Source: Halomonas elongata DSM 2581 (GTDB lineage Bacteria; Pseudomonadota; Gammaproteobacteria; Pseudomonadales; Halomonadaceae). Taken from it: a stretch of 64,000 nucleotides of DNA. Positions 1-8,792 of this stretch are shown here, piece by piece. A model generated the notes under the pieces. It ran no database searches, was not told where the DNA came from, and worked only from the letters and a program-made list of their open reading frames with translations. A program made the position numbers and the translations under genes. The stretch is from positions 1,426,001-1,490,000 of the forward strand of contig NC_014532.2 of the NCBI RefSeq assembly GCF_000196875.2. Direction: 5' to 3'. Numbering within the stretch: the stretch's first letter is position 1; each line of letters starts with the position of its first letter.

Positions 1-21
1 TGACGTTCGGGAAGGTTGCGC

Positions 22-576
22 ATGTGGGGTAACTCGCGTTTCGGATGGGGGCTTGTCAGCATCCTGCTGCACTGGCTCAGCGCGCTGGCCATCGTCGGCC
101 TTTTCGTGCTGGGCTGGTGGATGACGGGACTGGACTATTACGACAGCTGGTACAACCTGGCCCCCTGGTGGCATCGCAGCGTGGGCATGCTGTTGCTGTT
201 CGCGACTCTGGGCCGGCTGGTATGGCGTTTCGTGCAACCCACGCCGGTCGCCCGGGGGCATCGGCTGGAGCGCCTGGCCGCGCATGCCGGCCACATCCTG
301 TTGTATTGCCTCATGCTGCTGGTACTGGTGAGCGGCTACCTGATTTCCACTGCCGAGGGCTCGGGCGTCGATGTCTTCGGCTGGTTCAAGGTGCCGGCGC
401 TGGTCAGCGGGTTGCCCGATCAGGCGACCCTGGCGGGAACGATCCACTGGTATGCCGCCTGGGCGTTGATCGTGCTGGCGGCGGGCCATGCCCTGGCCGC
501 TTTCAAGCACCATCTGATCGATCGTCACGATGTTCTCGTGCGCATGCTGTTGCCGCGCTACACTCGCCGTCACTGA
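22..576 (+). CDS. Cytochrome b561 family protein
   Basis: Four-helix di-heme membrane protein of about 184 residues, probably passing electrons within the inner membrane. Histidines lie in the expected places: LLHWLSA in helix 1, WHRSVG at the start of helix 2, GHILLY in helix 3 and IHWYAAW with AGHALAA in helix 4. I place the start at the ATG at 22, which has GAAGG six bases upstream, rather than the in-frame TTG at 16. It sits three bases upstream of a reading frame leading into the YceI gene, a pairing common in proteobacteria (yceJ-yceI type), so the two are probably cotranscribed. The physiological electron partner cannot be read from sequence. Confidence 0.88.
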   Translation: MWGNSRFGWGLVSILLHWLSALAIVGLFVLGWWMTGLDYYDSWYNLAPWWHRSVGMLLLFATLGRLVWRFVQPTPVARGHRLERLAAHAGHILLYCLMLLVLVSGYLISTAEGSGVDVFGWFKVPALVSGLPDQATLAGTIHWYAAWALIVLAAGHALAAFKHHLIDRHDVLVRMLLPRYTRRH

Positions 577-600
577 AGATTGAAAATGGAGAGCGACACG

Positions 601-1185
601 ATGTACAAGAAGACCGCACTGACTGCCGCCCTGGCTGCTGCCGCACTGGTGCCCCTGTCCCAGGCTCAGGCCGCCAATTACGTCATCGACACCGAGGGCC
701 AGCATGCCTTCGTCCAGTTCAAGATCAGCCACCTTGGCTTTTCCTACATCCTCGGTTCCTTCGAGGAGTTCACCGGGGGCTTCAGCTATGACCCGGAGAA
801 CCCCGATGCGTCCTCGGCGAGCGTCGAGGTGGATGTCAGCAGCCTGACCACCAACCACGCCGAACGCGACAAGCACATCAAGAGCGATGACTTCCTCGAT
901 GCGAGCGAGTATCCCACGGCCACCTTCACATCCACCGGTTTCGAGTCCACCGGCGAGAACGAGGGCGTGCTGACCGGGGACTTGACCCTGCACGGCGAAA
1001 CCAACGAGATCGAGATGCCGGTTACCCTGCTCGGCGAGGGTGAGGACCCCTGGGGCAACTATCGTGCCGGCTTCGAGGGCAGCACTACCCTGACGCTTGC
1101 CGATTATGGCATCGACATGTCGAGCTTCCCCGAGCCGATGCACGAACTCGAGCTCTACGTGACCTTCGAGGGCATTCGCCAGTGA
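601..1185 (+). CDS. YceI family periplasmic protein
   Basis: A 194-residue exported protein with an N-terminal signal peptide (MYKKTAL, alanine-rich core, cleavage probably after AQA). The mature part has the YceI lipocalin-like fold markers: IDTEGQHAFVQFKISHLG near the start, the HIKSDDFLDASEYPTATFTS block and a C-terminal ELYVTFEGIRQ strand. Members bind long isoprenoid or amide ligands in the periplasm; the ligand here is unknown. The start at 601 is favoured over upstream TTG 580 and ATG 586 because a GGAG lies just before it and the signal peptide then begins correctly. It follows the cytochrome b561 gene directly and is followed by a strong hairpin. Confidence 0.9.
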   Translation: MYKKTALTAALAAAALVPLSQAQAANYVIDTEGQHAFVQFKISHLGFSYILGSFEEFTGGFSYDPENPDASSASVEVDVSSLTTNHAERDKHIKSDDFLDASEYPTATFTSTGFESTGENEGVLTGDLTLHGETNEIEMPVTLLGEGEDPWGNYRAGFEGSTTLTLADYGIDMSSFPEPMHELELYVTFEGIRQ

Positions 1186-1250
1186 CGTGATTGCCATCGA
1201 TGCCGAGGCGAAGAAGGGACGCCTGGGGATCGATAAGGCGTTGCAGTGAA

Positions 1251-1285
1251 CGACACCCCCGGCATTCGCCGGGGGTGTCGCGTTT
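1251..1285. terminator. Hairpin terminator between yceI and the dioxygenase gene
   Basis: Perfect 13-bp stem (1251-1263 with 1268-1280) and a 4-nt loop, followed by CGTTT. It lies between convergent genes and probably serves both. Confidence 0.8.
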
Positions 1286-1328
1286 CAGGGGATGGCGGCG
1301 CGGGCCGCCATCCGGGTAGCGAGGTTCA

Positions 1329-2120
1329 TCACGCCTCGTTGAGTACGGCGTCGGGGAAATGGCGCCGCAGGATACGGTTCTGGAAGGGGTCCACGAACCG
1401 GCTGTTGATGATGATGATGAACCGTTCGAAGGGCCGGCCAGCATCCTGTTGCGTGATAGCGTCCACGCTGTGATAAAGCTGATCGTCGCGTAGATGCAGA
1501 ATGTCGCCCGGATCGAGCGTCACCTCGGCCACCGGTCGGGTACCGGCCTTGTCGACATAGAGATGGTTGCCGGCTCCGGTCACATTGCGGCGACTGACCA
1601 CCATGATGCTCAATGCCTTGCAGCCGTCGGCGTGGATGCCCTGTCCCTGGAGTGGATCGATCCGGCCTTCGCCCCTGACGCCGGTAATCTGCATCAGGAT
1701 CGGTTCGTTGGCCTGAATGTTCCAGAGCCTGGCCCAGGCGCGCACGAAGGCCTTGACGTCGGGACGCTGCTGGAATGCGTTGGTCAAGGGCGCATAGTAG
1801 CGCAGACGGTCGGCCATGCTCTCGGCGTCGTTGAAGGCGCCGCCTTGTGCCATGGGGCAATGTCCCATGTCCCGGACATCGCCGGTCTGGTCGAGAGCCA
1901 GCCATGACATGCGCTTCCAGCGTCGATCGACGTAGGGATCCCTCGGCAGATCCATAGTGAAGGCCTGCCAGGCGGCCAGGTCGAGACGATTCCGCAGATG
2001 GGTCATTGCCCAATCCTGTTGCGCCAACTGGGTAGTCACGCCGGGGGGCCAGTAGTCGTCGAGGGGATTCGACGGCATGGTGGTAGTATCGAAACCGTAC
2101 TTGAGCGTATCGAGTTTCAT
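1329..2120 (-). CDS. 2OG-Fe dioxygenase family protein (amino acid hydroxylase-like)
   Basis: A 263-residue protein resembling the 2OG-Fe_dioxy family that includes the free L-isoleucine 4-hydroxylase of Bacillus. The iron facial triad is visible: H163 and D165 in GIHADGC and H217 in LYHSVDA, with a downstream arginine (GRPFERF) fitting 2-oxoglutarate binding. The start at 2120 is chosen because AAGGAG lies at the right distance; a longer frame to 2219 has no ribosome site and runs into AT-rich DNA. It stands alone, transcribed away from a diguanylate-type gene. The substrate is unknown; a free amino acid is the family-based guess. Confidence 0.8.
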   Translation of the reverse strand: MKLDTLKYGFDTTTMPSNPLDDYWPPGVTTQLAQQDWAMTHLRNRLDLAAWQAFTMDLPRDPYVDRRWKRMSWLALDQTGDVRDMGHCPMAQGGAFNDAESMADRLRYYAPLTNAFQQRPDVKAFVRAWARLWNIQANEPILMQITGVRGEGRIDPLQGQGIHADGCKALSIMVVSRRNVTGAGNHLYVDKAGTRPVAEVTLDPGDILHLRDDQLYHSVDAITQQDAGRPFERFIIIINSRFVDPFQNRILRRHFPDAVLNEA

Positions 2121-2386
2121 GGAATAACTCCTTTTCCTTAGGGCGGGAATTGCCCGAGTCGTTGCCGGAGGATTCCGGGCAACAGTAAAGAAAGGAGAAG
2201 AAATGTAAGTAATTGTCAAAAAATGAACGGTTTGGATATTGGTGTTTTAAGTAAATTATTGATTTTTAATGCTAAAATCATTCATTGGGGGAAAAGTTGA
2301 ACTTGCGTGACATTGATAACAGTTTGCATCATGCTCTGCCGTGGGCGCTGTATGAGAGTTTCCTGACTTAGATTTGGCGTCGTCTC
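2121..2386. promoter_or_regulatory. AT-rich divergent intergenic region
   Basis: 266 bases between the divergent dioxygenase and PAS-GGDEF-EAL genes. The stretch 2185-2290 is markedly AT-rich compared with the GC-rich surroundings and must hold both promoters. I do not see a convincing operator. Confidence 0.4.
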
Positions 2387-4234
2387 ATGGCAATGAGGGT
2401 GAGCATGGTCGGTCGCGTTTCGCGTCTACGACGGTGGTTGGGTCGTATAGGGGTGAGAGCTCGAGGACGTGTGCCGCGGGATCGGTTGCGCTCGACGTCA
2501 CCGAACGACGTGGAGCGCGTCAGGCGTCAGTACCAGGAAAGCGAGCAGCGCTTCCGGGCATTGCTCGAGAGTCTCCCCAAGGTTGCGGTACAAGGCTATG
2601 ATCGTGATCGCCGCGTCATCTACTGGAATGAAGCCAGTACGACGCTTTATGGCTATACCGCCGATGAGGCGAGCGGCCGGCTGCTCGAGGATCTGATCAT
2701 CCCCGATGAGATGCGTGAGGGGATGATCGAGGCGCATCGCGCCTGGGTTGAAGAAGGCAAGGAGATTCCGGCCGAGGAAATCGAGCTCGAGCATCACAGC
2801 GGTGAAAGGGTGCCGGTGTTTTCCCACCATGTGATGCTCGGCGAACATACCGATTCTCCCTTGATGTTTTGCGTCGATGTCGACTTGTCCGACCAGAAGC
2901 GCGCGCATCGCGACCTGGCCTTCGTCACGCATTTCGATACCCTGACCCATCTGCCCAACCGGAATGCTTTCGAAACCGAGCTGGAAGGAGCGCTGGAAAG
3001 CTGCCTGCGTCGGCATGCCGGCCTGGCATTGATCTATCTCGATGTCGATCGTTTTTCCGAAATCAATGACGCCCTGGGCTATGAGCAGGGGGATCGCTTG
3101 CTGGTCGAGCTGGCCCGGCGGCTGGGACAGGAACAGCGTCTGACCGATCTGATATCCCGTGTCTCGACCGATGAGTTCGTGCTGGCCTTTCCGGGGGTGA
3201 ACCAGCGTGAAGATGTCCATCGTCTCATCGGCAAGGTGCAGCAGGCCCTGCGGCGCCCATTCGCGGTGGCGAACGGTGAACGTCGGATCTCCGCGGCGCT
3301 TGGTGTCAGCCTGTTTCCCGAGAACGGTCTGAGCGCCCGGGAACTGATTCGCAACGCCGATGTGGCCAAGAACCGGGCCAAGCTGGATGGTCCGGGGGGA
3401 TTGCAGTTCTTTCAGCAGCACCATCACGATGAGTTGATCCGGGAACAGCGCATGGTCGAGCAGCTCGAGCGAGCCATCGAGCATCGGGAACTGAGCCTGC
3501 ATTACCAGCCGCAGGTCTCCGTGGCCAGCGGTCGTATCGAGAACCTCGAGGCCCTGCTGCGCTGGCAACCGCGCGATTCGTCTGCTTTCGTCTCTCCAGG
3601 GGAGTTCATCCCGCTGGCGGAGAGATCGGGGTTGATCCATCGGCTGGGAGATTGGGTCATGGAAGAAGCCTGCCGGCAGCAGGCGGCATGGCGCCGGGCC
3701 GGTTTCACGGAGTCGCGTGTCGATATCAATCTTTCGGGACGACAGATGTTGCGGTCGGACACCCTGGCTCGCTTCGAGGCGTGCCTGGCGCGGCATGGCC
3801 TGACGCCTCGGGATGTCGGTATCGAGCTGACCGAGAATGTGCTCATCGAGGCCGAGCCCCAGGTGCTGGAGGATCTGCGACGTCTTTACCATCGTGGCGT
3901 ACGTATTGCCATCGACGACTTCGGTACCGGCTACTCGTCGCTGAGTTATCTCAAGCACTTTCCCGTCACGGCCCTCAAGGTCGATCGGACCTTCATGCGC
4001 GATGCCGCCAGGCAGCCCGAGGACCGCGCCATCATGGAAGGGGCCATCTTCATCGGTCATCGTCTGGGACTCGAGGTCGTGGCCGAAGGCGTCGAGAGCG
4101 CGGAGCAGCTCGACCTGATCCGTGAGATGCATTGCGATCTGGCCCAGGGCTATTTCTTCTACCATCCCATGCCGGCGCCCGATATCCAGGTGCTTCTCAG
4201 CGATACGGCGGGGTGGTCGGCATCGCCGTCATGA
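2387..4234 (+). CDS. PAS-GGDEF-EAL protein, probable c-di-GMP phosphodiesterase
   Basis: A 615-residue cytosolic signalling protein. A basic N-terminus of about 45 residues leads to a PAS domain (about 52-165), a GGDEF domain (about 175-335) and an EAL domain (about 360-605). The GGDEF signature is degenerate, reading STDEF near residue 260, so cyclase activity is unlikely. The EAL domain keeps its catalytic elements: EALLRW near 388, NLSGRQ, ELTEN, DDFGTGYSS, KVDRTF and AEGVES. The likely role is hydrolysis of c-di-GMP, with the GGDEF acting as a GTP-sensing module and the PAS as input. The ATG at 2387 lacks a clear ribosome site; the ATG at 2405 with GAGGG five bases upstream is an alternative start. 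Confidence 0.88.
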   Translation: MAMRVSMVGRVSRLRRWLGRIGVRARGRVPRDRLRSTSPNDVERVRRQYQESEQRFRALLESLPKVAVQGYDRDRRVIYWNEASTTLYGYTADEASGRLLEDLIIPDEMREGMIEAHRAWVEEGKEIPAEEIELEHHSGERVPVFSHHVMLGEHTDSPLMFCVDVDLSDQKRAHRDLAFVTHFDTLTHLPNRNAFETELEGALESCLRRHAGLALIYLDVDRFSEINDALGYEQGDRLLVELARRLGQEQRLTDLISRVSTDEFVLAFPGVNQREDVHRLIGKVQQALRRPFAVANGERRISAALGVSLFPENGLSARELIRNADVAKNRAKLDGPGGLQFFQQHHHDELIREQRMVEQLERAIEHRELSLHYQPQVSVASGRIENLEALLRWQPRDSSAFVSPGEFIPLAERSGLIHRLGDWVMEEACRQQAAWRRAGFTESRVDINLSGRQMLRSDTLARFEACLARHGLTPRDVGIELTENVLIEAEPQVLEDLRRLYHRGVRIAIDDFGTGYSSLSYLKHFPVTALKVDRTFMRDAARQPEDRAIMEGAIFIGHRLGLEVVAEGVESAEQLDLIREMHCDLAQGYFFYHPMPAPDIQVLLSDTAGWSASPS

Positions 4235-4302
4235 GCTCGACCCACGGTTGCCTTGCAAGATGACGTAGAATGGGCCGTTTCCATGCATTGCCCGGAGTCA
4301 CT

Positions 4303-5652
4303 GTGAGTCATACTGATACTGCCTCCCGGCCGTCGATGGGCCTGACGCTGTGGCGCCAGACCTGGCCGATGGCCATTGGCGTGCTGTCGCTTCTCGGTTT
4401 CCAACTGGTCGACAGTGCCTTCATTGCGCGACTGGGTACGGCCCCGCTGGCCGCGCAGTCCTTCACCTTTCCTCTGAGCTTCTTGATCATCGGTGTCCAG
4501 GTGGGAATGGGGATCGCCATTGCTGCCTTGATTTCGCGTGCCCTGGGGGCGGGCGAGCAGGACAGGGCAAGACGCCTGGGTAGCCTGGTGCTGCTCAGTG
4601 GCGCTGGCGTCATTGCGCTGTTGGCACTGCTCTTGTGGTGGATCCAGGCCCCCGTTTTCCTGAGCCTGGGTGCGAAGCCCGAATCTTTGGTACTGATTCG
4701 TTCCTATTGGAATCCCCAACTGATCTCTGCCTGGTTGGGAGCCTGCCTGTATTTCGGTTACAGCCTGTTTCGGGCACATGGCAACACGCGTTTGCCGGGC
4801 GTACTGATGGTCACCACGAGCTTCGCCAATCTGGCGCTCGACCCCTTGCTGATCTTCGGTGTCGGTTCCTGGCCCGGCCTGGGGTTGCCCGGTGCCGCCA
4901 TCGCCACGGCGCTGGCGTTTGCCCTGGGGCTGGTGATACTGGGCTGGCAACTGATGGGTAAGGAATGGCTCTCGAGCCGGGGACTCATGGACGAGATGCG
5001 TCTTTCGTCACGCCCCTTCGCGGGTATCGCGGGGCCGGCCATGGTCAGCCAGTTGATGCCACCCCTGGCGGCAATGCTGGCCATTTCGGTGGTGGCGAGC
5101 CTGGGCGAGGCCCAGGTAGCGGCCTGGGGGCTGGCCAATCGCCTGGAGACGGTGTCGCTGATGGTGGTACTGGCCATGACGATGTCGCTCCCGCCCTGGC
5201 TGGGGCGCTGTTACGGTGCCGGTGACTGGGCTCAGGTGCATCAGTTGTTGAGGCTGGCACTGCGCGTCGTGGTGATCTGGCAACTGGCCCTGGGCCTGGT
5301 TCTGGCAGCGGCTTCGCCCTGGGTGGCTCAGGCCTTGTCGGGTAACCCTGAGGTGCATGGCGATCTGGCCGTGCTGGTGCGTTTCATGCTGCCGAGCTAT
5401 GCCGCCCTGGGGGTCTGCATGCTGGTGGTATCTGCCGGCAATGCGCTCGGCTGGCCGCTGCGGGCCATGCTGATGTCTGCGGCACGGCTGTTCGTGTTCT
5501 ATCTGCCTTGTCTGTGGATAGGCAGCGTGTTGGGCGGTTTGACGGGGCTGGCGATCGGCGCGGCCGTGGGTAACCTGCTGGCAGGGCTGGCTGCCTGGGG
5601 ACTGTTGCGTCGGGTGCTCTCCAGTCCACGGCGCCGCATGGCGAGCTTTTGA
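4303..5652 (+). CDS. MATE family efflux transporter
   Basis: About 449 residues with roughly twelve membrane segments arranged as two repeats, matching the MATE family of Na+- or H+-coupled drug and metabolite exporters. The N-terminal repeat has LGFQLVDSAFIARLGTAPLAAQSF, a typical MATE helix 1-2 region. I prefer the GTG start at 4303, preceded by GGAG at five bases, over ATG 4270, which has no ribosome site. It is separate from the genes on both sides, so the exported substrate cannot be inferred from context. It is followed by about 200 bases of AT-rich DNA. Confidence 0.88.
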   Translation: MSHTDTASRPSMGLTLWRQTWPMAIGVLSLLGFQLVDSAFIARLGTAPLAAQSFTFPLSFLIIGVQVGMGIAIAALISRALGAGEQDRARRLGSLVLLSGAGVIALLALLLWWIQAPVFLSLGAKPESLVLIRSYWNPQLISAWLGACLYFGYSLFRAHGNTRLPGVLMVTTSFANLALDPLLIFGVGSWPGLGLPGAAIATALAFALGLVILGWQLMGKEWLSSRGLMDEMRLSSRPFAGIAGPAMVSQLMPPLAAMLAISVVASLGEAQVAAWGLANRLETVSLMVVLAMTMSLPPWLGRCYGAGDWAQVHQLLRLALRVVVIWQLALGLVLAAASPWVAQALSGNPEVHGDLAVLVRFMLPSYAALGVCMLVVSAGNALGWPLRAMLMSAARLFVFYLPCLWIGSVLGGLTGLAIGAAVGNLLAGLAAWGLLRRVLSSPRRRMASF

Positions 5653-5850
5653 TAGTCGTTTCAACCAAAAATGGCTATTTGTATAGAATATAGTATTATT
5701 TTTTAAGTATAATTTGATTTTATAGTCCAGTTTTTGTATTGAAAACAGAATAATAGACTGCTTTTCGTCTTTATACTGCTCCCTCGAGACACCGGATCGC
5801 CGCGGTCGTTTCTCGTCCATGGCAACAAGCACAAGAGGAAGGGGGAGAGC
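5653..5850. promoter_or_regulatory. AT-rich region upstream of dadA
   Basis: 198 bases with a strongly AT-rich core (5665-5760) in GC-rich surroundings, ending in the ribosome site GAGGAAGGGGGAG before dadA. A TATACT hexamer at 5772-5777 could be a -10 box but has no good -35. Lrp-type control of dadA is known elsewhere; no specific site is proven here. Confidence 0.4.
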
Positions 5851-7110
5851 ATGAAGATATTGATTCTGGGCAGTGGCGTCGTGGGAGTGACCAGCGCCTA
5901 CTACCTCGCGCGCCAGGGCCATGAAGTGACGGTGGTGGACCGTCAGCCATCGCCGGCCATGGAGACCAGTTATGGCAACGCCGGCCAGGTGTCCTTCGGC
6001 TTTTCCTCGCCCTGGGCAGCGCCGGGCATTCCGCAAAAGGCCGTGAAGTGGATGTTCCAGGAACATGCGCCGCTCAAGATCCAGCCCAGAATGGACCCGA
6101 CCATGGCGCGCTTCATGCTGCGCATGTTCGGCAATTGCAATGCCGAGCGGTATGCGGTGAACAAGGAGCGCATGGTGCGCATCGCCGAACATAGTCGAGC
6201 CTGCATCGATGCTCTGCGCGCCGATACAGGGATCCGCTATGAGGATCGTCAGAAGGGCTTGCTGCAGCTCTTTCGTCACGAGAGCCAGGTCGAGGCGGTG
6301 GCCAAGGACATGCAGGTACTCGAGCAGTGCGGTGTGCGCCACGATCTGCTCGACGCCGAAGCGATCAAGTCCGTGGAACCGGCACTGGCCCGGGTTCCCG
6401 GCAAGTTCGTCGGCGGCCTGCATCTGCCCGATGACCAGACCGGCGACTGCCATCTCTTCACCAATCGGCTGGCCGATTACTGCCGTGAGCAACTGGGCGT
6501 GTCGTTCCGCTTCAATGTCGAGATCCAGCGTCTCAAGCGCGGCGGAAGCGGCATCGAGAGCGTGGTCACCAGTGCCGGCGAGTTGACCGCCGATGCCTAT
6601 GTCGTCTGTCTGGGCAGCTATTCGCCTTTCCTGGTCAAGGATCTCGATATCCGCCTGCCGATCTATCCCGTCAAGGGCTACAGCCTGACCGTGCCGGTCG
6701 TCGACGATGGCGGCGCGCCGCAGTCCACGGTGATGGACGAGACCTTCAAGGTGGCGATTTCGCGCTTCGATGACCGCATTCGCGTCGGCGGCACCGCAGA
6801 GCTGGCCTCCTATGACCTGAGCCTGCTGGAGAAACGCCGTGCGACCATCGGCATGGTGGTGCGCGATGTCTTCCCCGAAGGCGGGGATGTGGCCAAGGCG
6901 GAATTCTGGGCGGGGTTGCGGCCGATGACGCCGGATTCCACGCCGATCATCGGGGCGACCCGGCATGACAACCTGTGGCTGAACACCGGTCACGGTACCC
7001 TGGGGTGGACCATGAGCTGTGGTAGTGCCCAGTTGCTGGCCGACCTGATCGACGGGCGTGATACCGCCATCGATCCCGCCGGGCTGGATGTGTCGCGTTA
7101 CGCGGCTTGA
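5851..7110 (+). CDS. dadA: D-amino acid dehydrogenase small subunit
   Basis: A 419-residue FAD-dependent oxidoreductase that deaminates D-amino acids (typically D-alanine) to 2-oxo acids, feeding electrons to the respiratory chain at the inner face of the membrane. The N-terminal dinucleotide fold [17 protein letters not shown] is followed by the DadA-typical [11 protein letters not shown] motif, and the C-terminus has the [24 protein letters not shown]-binding block. A strong ribosome site sits just upstream. No alanine racemase gene is adjacent. It converges on phhC, sharing a hairpin terminator. Confidence 0.93.
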   Translation: MKILILGSGVVGVTSAYYLARQGHEVTVVDRQPSPAMETSYGNAGQVSFGFSSPWAAPGIPQKAVKWMFQEHAPLKIQPRMDPTMARFMLRMFGNCNAERYAVNKERMVRIAEHSRACIDALRADTGIRYEDRQKGLLQLFRHESQVEAVAKDMQVLEQCGVRHDLLDAEAIKSVEPALARVPGKFVGGLHLPDDQTGDCHLFTNRLADYCREQLGVSFRFNVEIQRLKRGGSGIESVVTSAGELTADAYVVCLGSYSPFLVKDLDIRLPIYPVKGYSLTVPVVDDGGAPQSTVMDETFKVAISRFDDRIRVGGTAELASYDLSLLEKRRATIGMVVRDVFPEGGDVAKAEFWAGLRPMTPDSTPIIGATRHDNLWLNTGHGTLGWTMSCGSAQLLADLIDGRDTAIDPAGLDVSRYAA

Positions 7111-7131
7111 GACGCCTTGCCGGAGCATGAA

Positions 7132-7165
7132 AAAGGCCTCGTCGGTTCGTGCCGACGAGGCCTTT
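7132..7165. terminator. Bidirectional terminator between dadA and phhC
   Basis: Perfect 14-bp stem (7132-7145 with 7152-7165) and a 6-nt loop. The stem begins with AAA and ends with TTT, so it can end transcription from both converging genes. Confidence 0.85.
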
Positions 7166-7217
7166 CGCGTCGCGCCCGGCAGTGTCGCCGGGCGGACCGG
7201 GGAATGCCCCGGTGGAC

Positions 7218-8405
7218 TCAGTTGACGGCGGCGATCGCCTTGGCCAGGTAGGGCAGGTTCTCCTGGGAGAAACCGGCGACGTTGGCGCGGCCGGAGCGGA
7301 CCATGTAGATACCGAACTCGTCGCGCAGGCGATCCACCTGTTCCGGCGTCAGGCCGGTGTAGGAGAACATGCCGCGCTGCTCGGCGACGCAGGCATACTT
7401 CTGGTCCAGGCCGTAGGGCTTCAAGGCCTCGACGAAGTCGCGGCGCAGGGTGTTGATGCGGTCGCGCATTTCGGTGAGCTCCTCGCGCCAGATGGCGGAA
7501 AGCTCGGCCGAATGGAGGATCTCGGCGACGATGGCACCGCCGTGGGCCGGCGGGTTGGAGTAGTTCTCGCGGGCCACGATGGCGACCTGAGAGCGCACGT
7601 TCTCCATCTGCTCGCTGTTCTTGGCGACCATGATCAGGCAGCCGGTACGCTCGCAGTAGATGCCGAAGTTCTTCGAGCAGGAGCTGGTGATGATCACCTC
7701 GTCGAGGTTCTCGGCCAGCAGGCGCGGGCCATAGGCGTCTTCGTCGAGCCCTTCGCCGAAGCCCTGATAGGCGAAGTCGACCAGCGGCAGCAGCTTGCGC
7801 TGCTTGACCACCTCGAGGACCTGGCCCCACTGCTCGCGGGAGAGGTCGAAGCCGGTGGGGTTGTGGCAGCAGGCGTGCAGCAGCACCACGTCACCCTCGG
7901 GAATCTCCTTGAGTGCGGCCAGCATGCCGTCGAAGTCGAGACGGTTCTCGGCATCCACGTAGGGATACTTCTTCAGGGTGAGGCCTGCGGCCGGGAAGAT
8001 ACCCAGGTGGTTCGGCCAGGTCGGGTCGCTGACCCAGACGTCCTTGCCCGGCAGCTGGGTGGCAATGAAGTCCGCCGCCAGGCGCAGGGCGCCGGTACCG
8101 CCGGGTGACTGGGTGGCGCTGGCGCGGCCGGCCTCGAGTACCGGCGAGCCTTCGCCGAGCACCAGGGGCAACACCGCCTGGCCGTAGCGCGGATCGCCGT
8201 GAGAACCGATGTAGGTCTTGGTGGTCTCGTTCTTGAGCAGCAGGTCCTCGGCGGCCTTGACCGCGCGCATTACCGGCGTGTTGCCCTGGGCGTCACGATA
8301 GACGCCGACGCCGAGATCGACCTTCTGGGGGTTGATGTCCTTCTTGAAGGCCTCGATGAGCCCGAGGATGGCATCCCCGGGGACCCGCTCAATTTGCTCG
8401 AACAT
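7218..8405 (-). CDS. phhC: Aromatic amino acid aminotransferase
   Basis: A 395-residue class I PLP aminotransferase of the AspC/TyrB type. The Schiff-base lysine is K245 in SCSKNFGIY, with the CCHNPTGFD motif upstream and a conserved VRSGRANVAGF carboxylate-binding arginine region near the C-terminus. Its ATG (8403-8405) directly abuts the phhB stop, so translation is probably coupled. Its place as third gene after phhA and phhB matches the phhABC operon of Pseudomonas, where it converts tyrosine to 4-hydroxyphenylpyruvate, the substrate of Hpd encoded at 14464-15564. An aspartate aminotransferase side activity is likely. Confidence 0.9.
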   Translation of the reverse strand: MFEQIERVPGDAILGLIEAFKKDINPQKVDLGVGVYRDAQGNTPVMRAVKAAEDLLLKNETTKTYIGSHGDPRYGQAVLPLVLGEGSPVLEAGRASATQSPGGTGALRLAADFIATQLPGKDVWVSDPTWPNHLGIFPAAGLTLKKYPYVDAENRLDFDGMLAALKEIPEGDVVLLHACCHNPTGFDLSREQWGQVLEVVKQRKLLPLVDFAYQGFGEGLDEDAYGPRLLAENLDEVIITSSCSKNFGIYCERTGCLIMVAKNSEQMENVRSQVAIVARENYSNPPAHGGAIVAEILHSAELSAIWREELTEMRDRINTLRRDFVEALKPYGLDQKYACVAEQRGMFSYTGLTPEQVDRLRDEFGIYMVRSGRANVAGFSQENLPYLAKAIAAVN

Positions 8406-8744
8406 TTACTTCGCTACCTCGTCGGTTCTGGCGGCAAGAATGAAATCGTTCTTGTGCAGGCCCTTCATCTCGTGGGACCACCAGGTCACGGTGACCTTGC
8501 CCCACTCGGTCAGCAGCGCCGGGTGGTGCCCTGCCTGCTCGGCGATTTCACCAACCTTGTTGGTGAACGCCAGGGCCTGTCGGAAGTTGCGGAACTTATA
8601 GCTCCGCTCCAGTTGCATGATGCCATCGCGCTCGACGATCTGCCACTCGGGAACCTCACGGCGGTAGGTCTCGATCTCGTCGTCGGTGACGTGGGGCGCA
8701 TCCCAGCTGCAGGCTTCGCACTGTTGTTCGGAAAGCTCGCTCAT
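8406..8744 (-). CDS. phhB: Pterin-4a-carbinolamine dehydratase
   Basis: A 112-residue protein of normal family length that dehydrates the 4a-hydroxytetrahydropterin produced by phenylalanine hydroxylase, recycling the cofactor. The catalytic histidine block AGHHPAL (H73, H74) and the downstream [14 protein letters not shown] segment (H91) are present. It lies 48 bases downstream of phhA and abuts phhC, forming one operon. Confidence 0.94.
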   Translation of the reverse strand: MSELSEQQCEACSWDAPHVTDDEIETYRREVPEWQIVERDGIMQLERSYKFRNFRQALAFTNKVGEIAEQAGHHPALLTEWGKVTVTWWSHEMKGLHKNDFILAARTDEVAK

Positions 8745-8792
8745 TTCGGCTCCTCGTGGGTTCGTTGCAGGAAAATGTCGCCGCGCTCGCGG

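Noticed and set aside
5008..7830. A 940-codon open frame on the minus strand
   Set aside because: It is an antisense shadow of the MATE and dadA genes plus out-of-frame phhC; high GC keeps such frames open. The proline/arginine/glutamine-rich composition fits no family.
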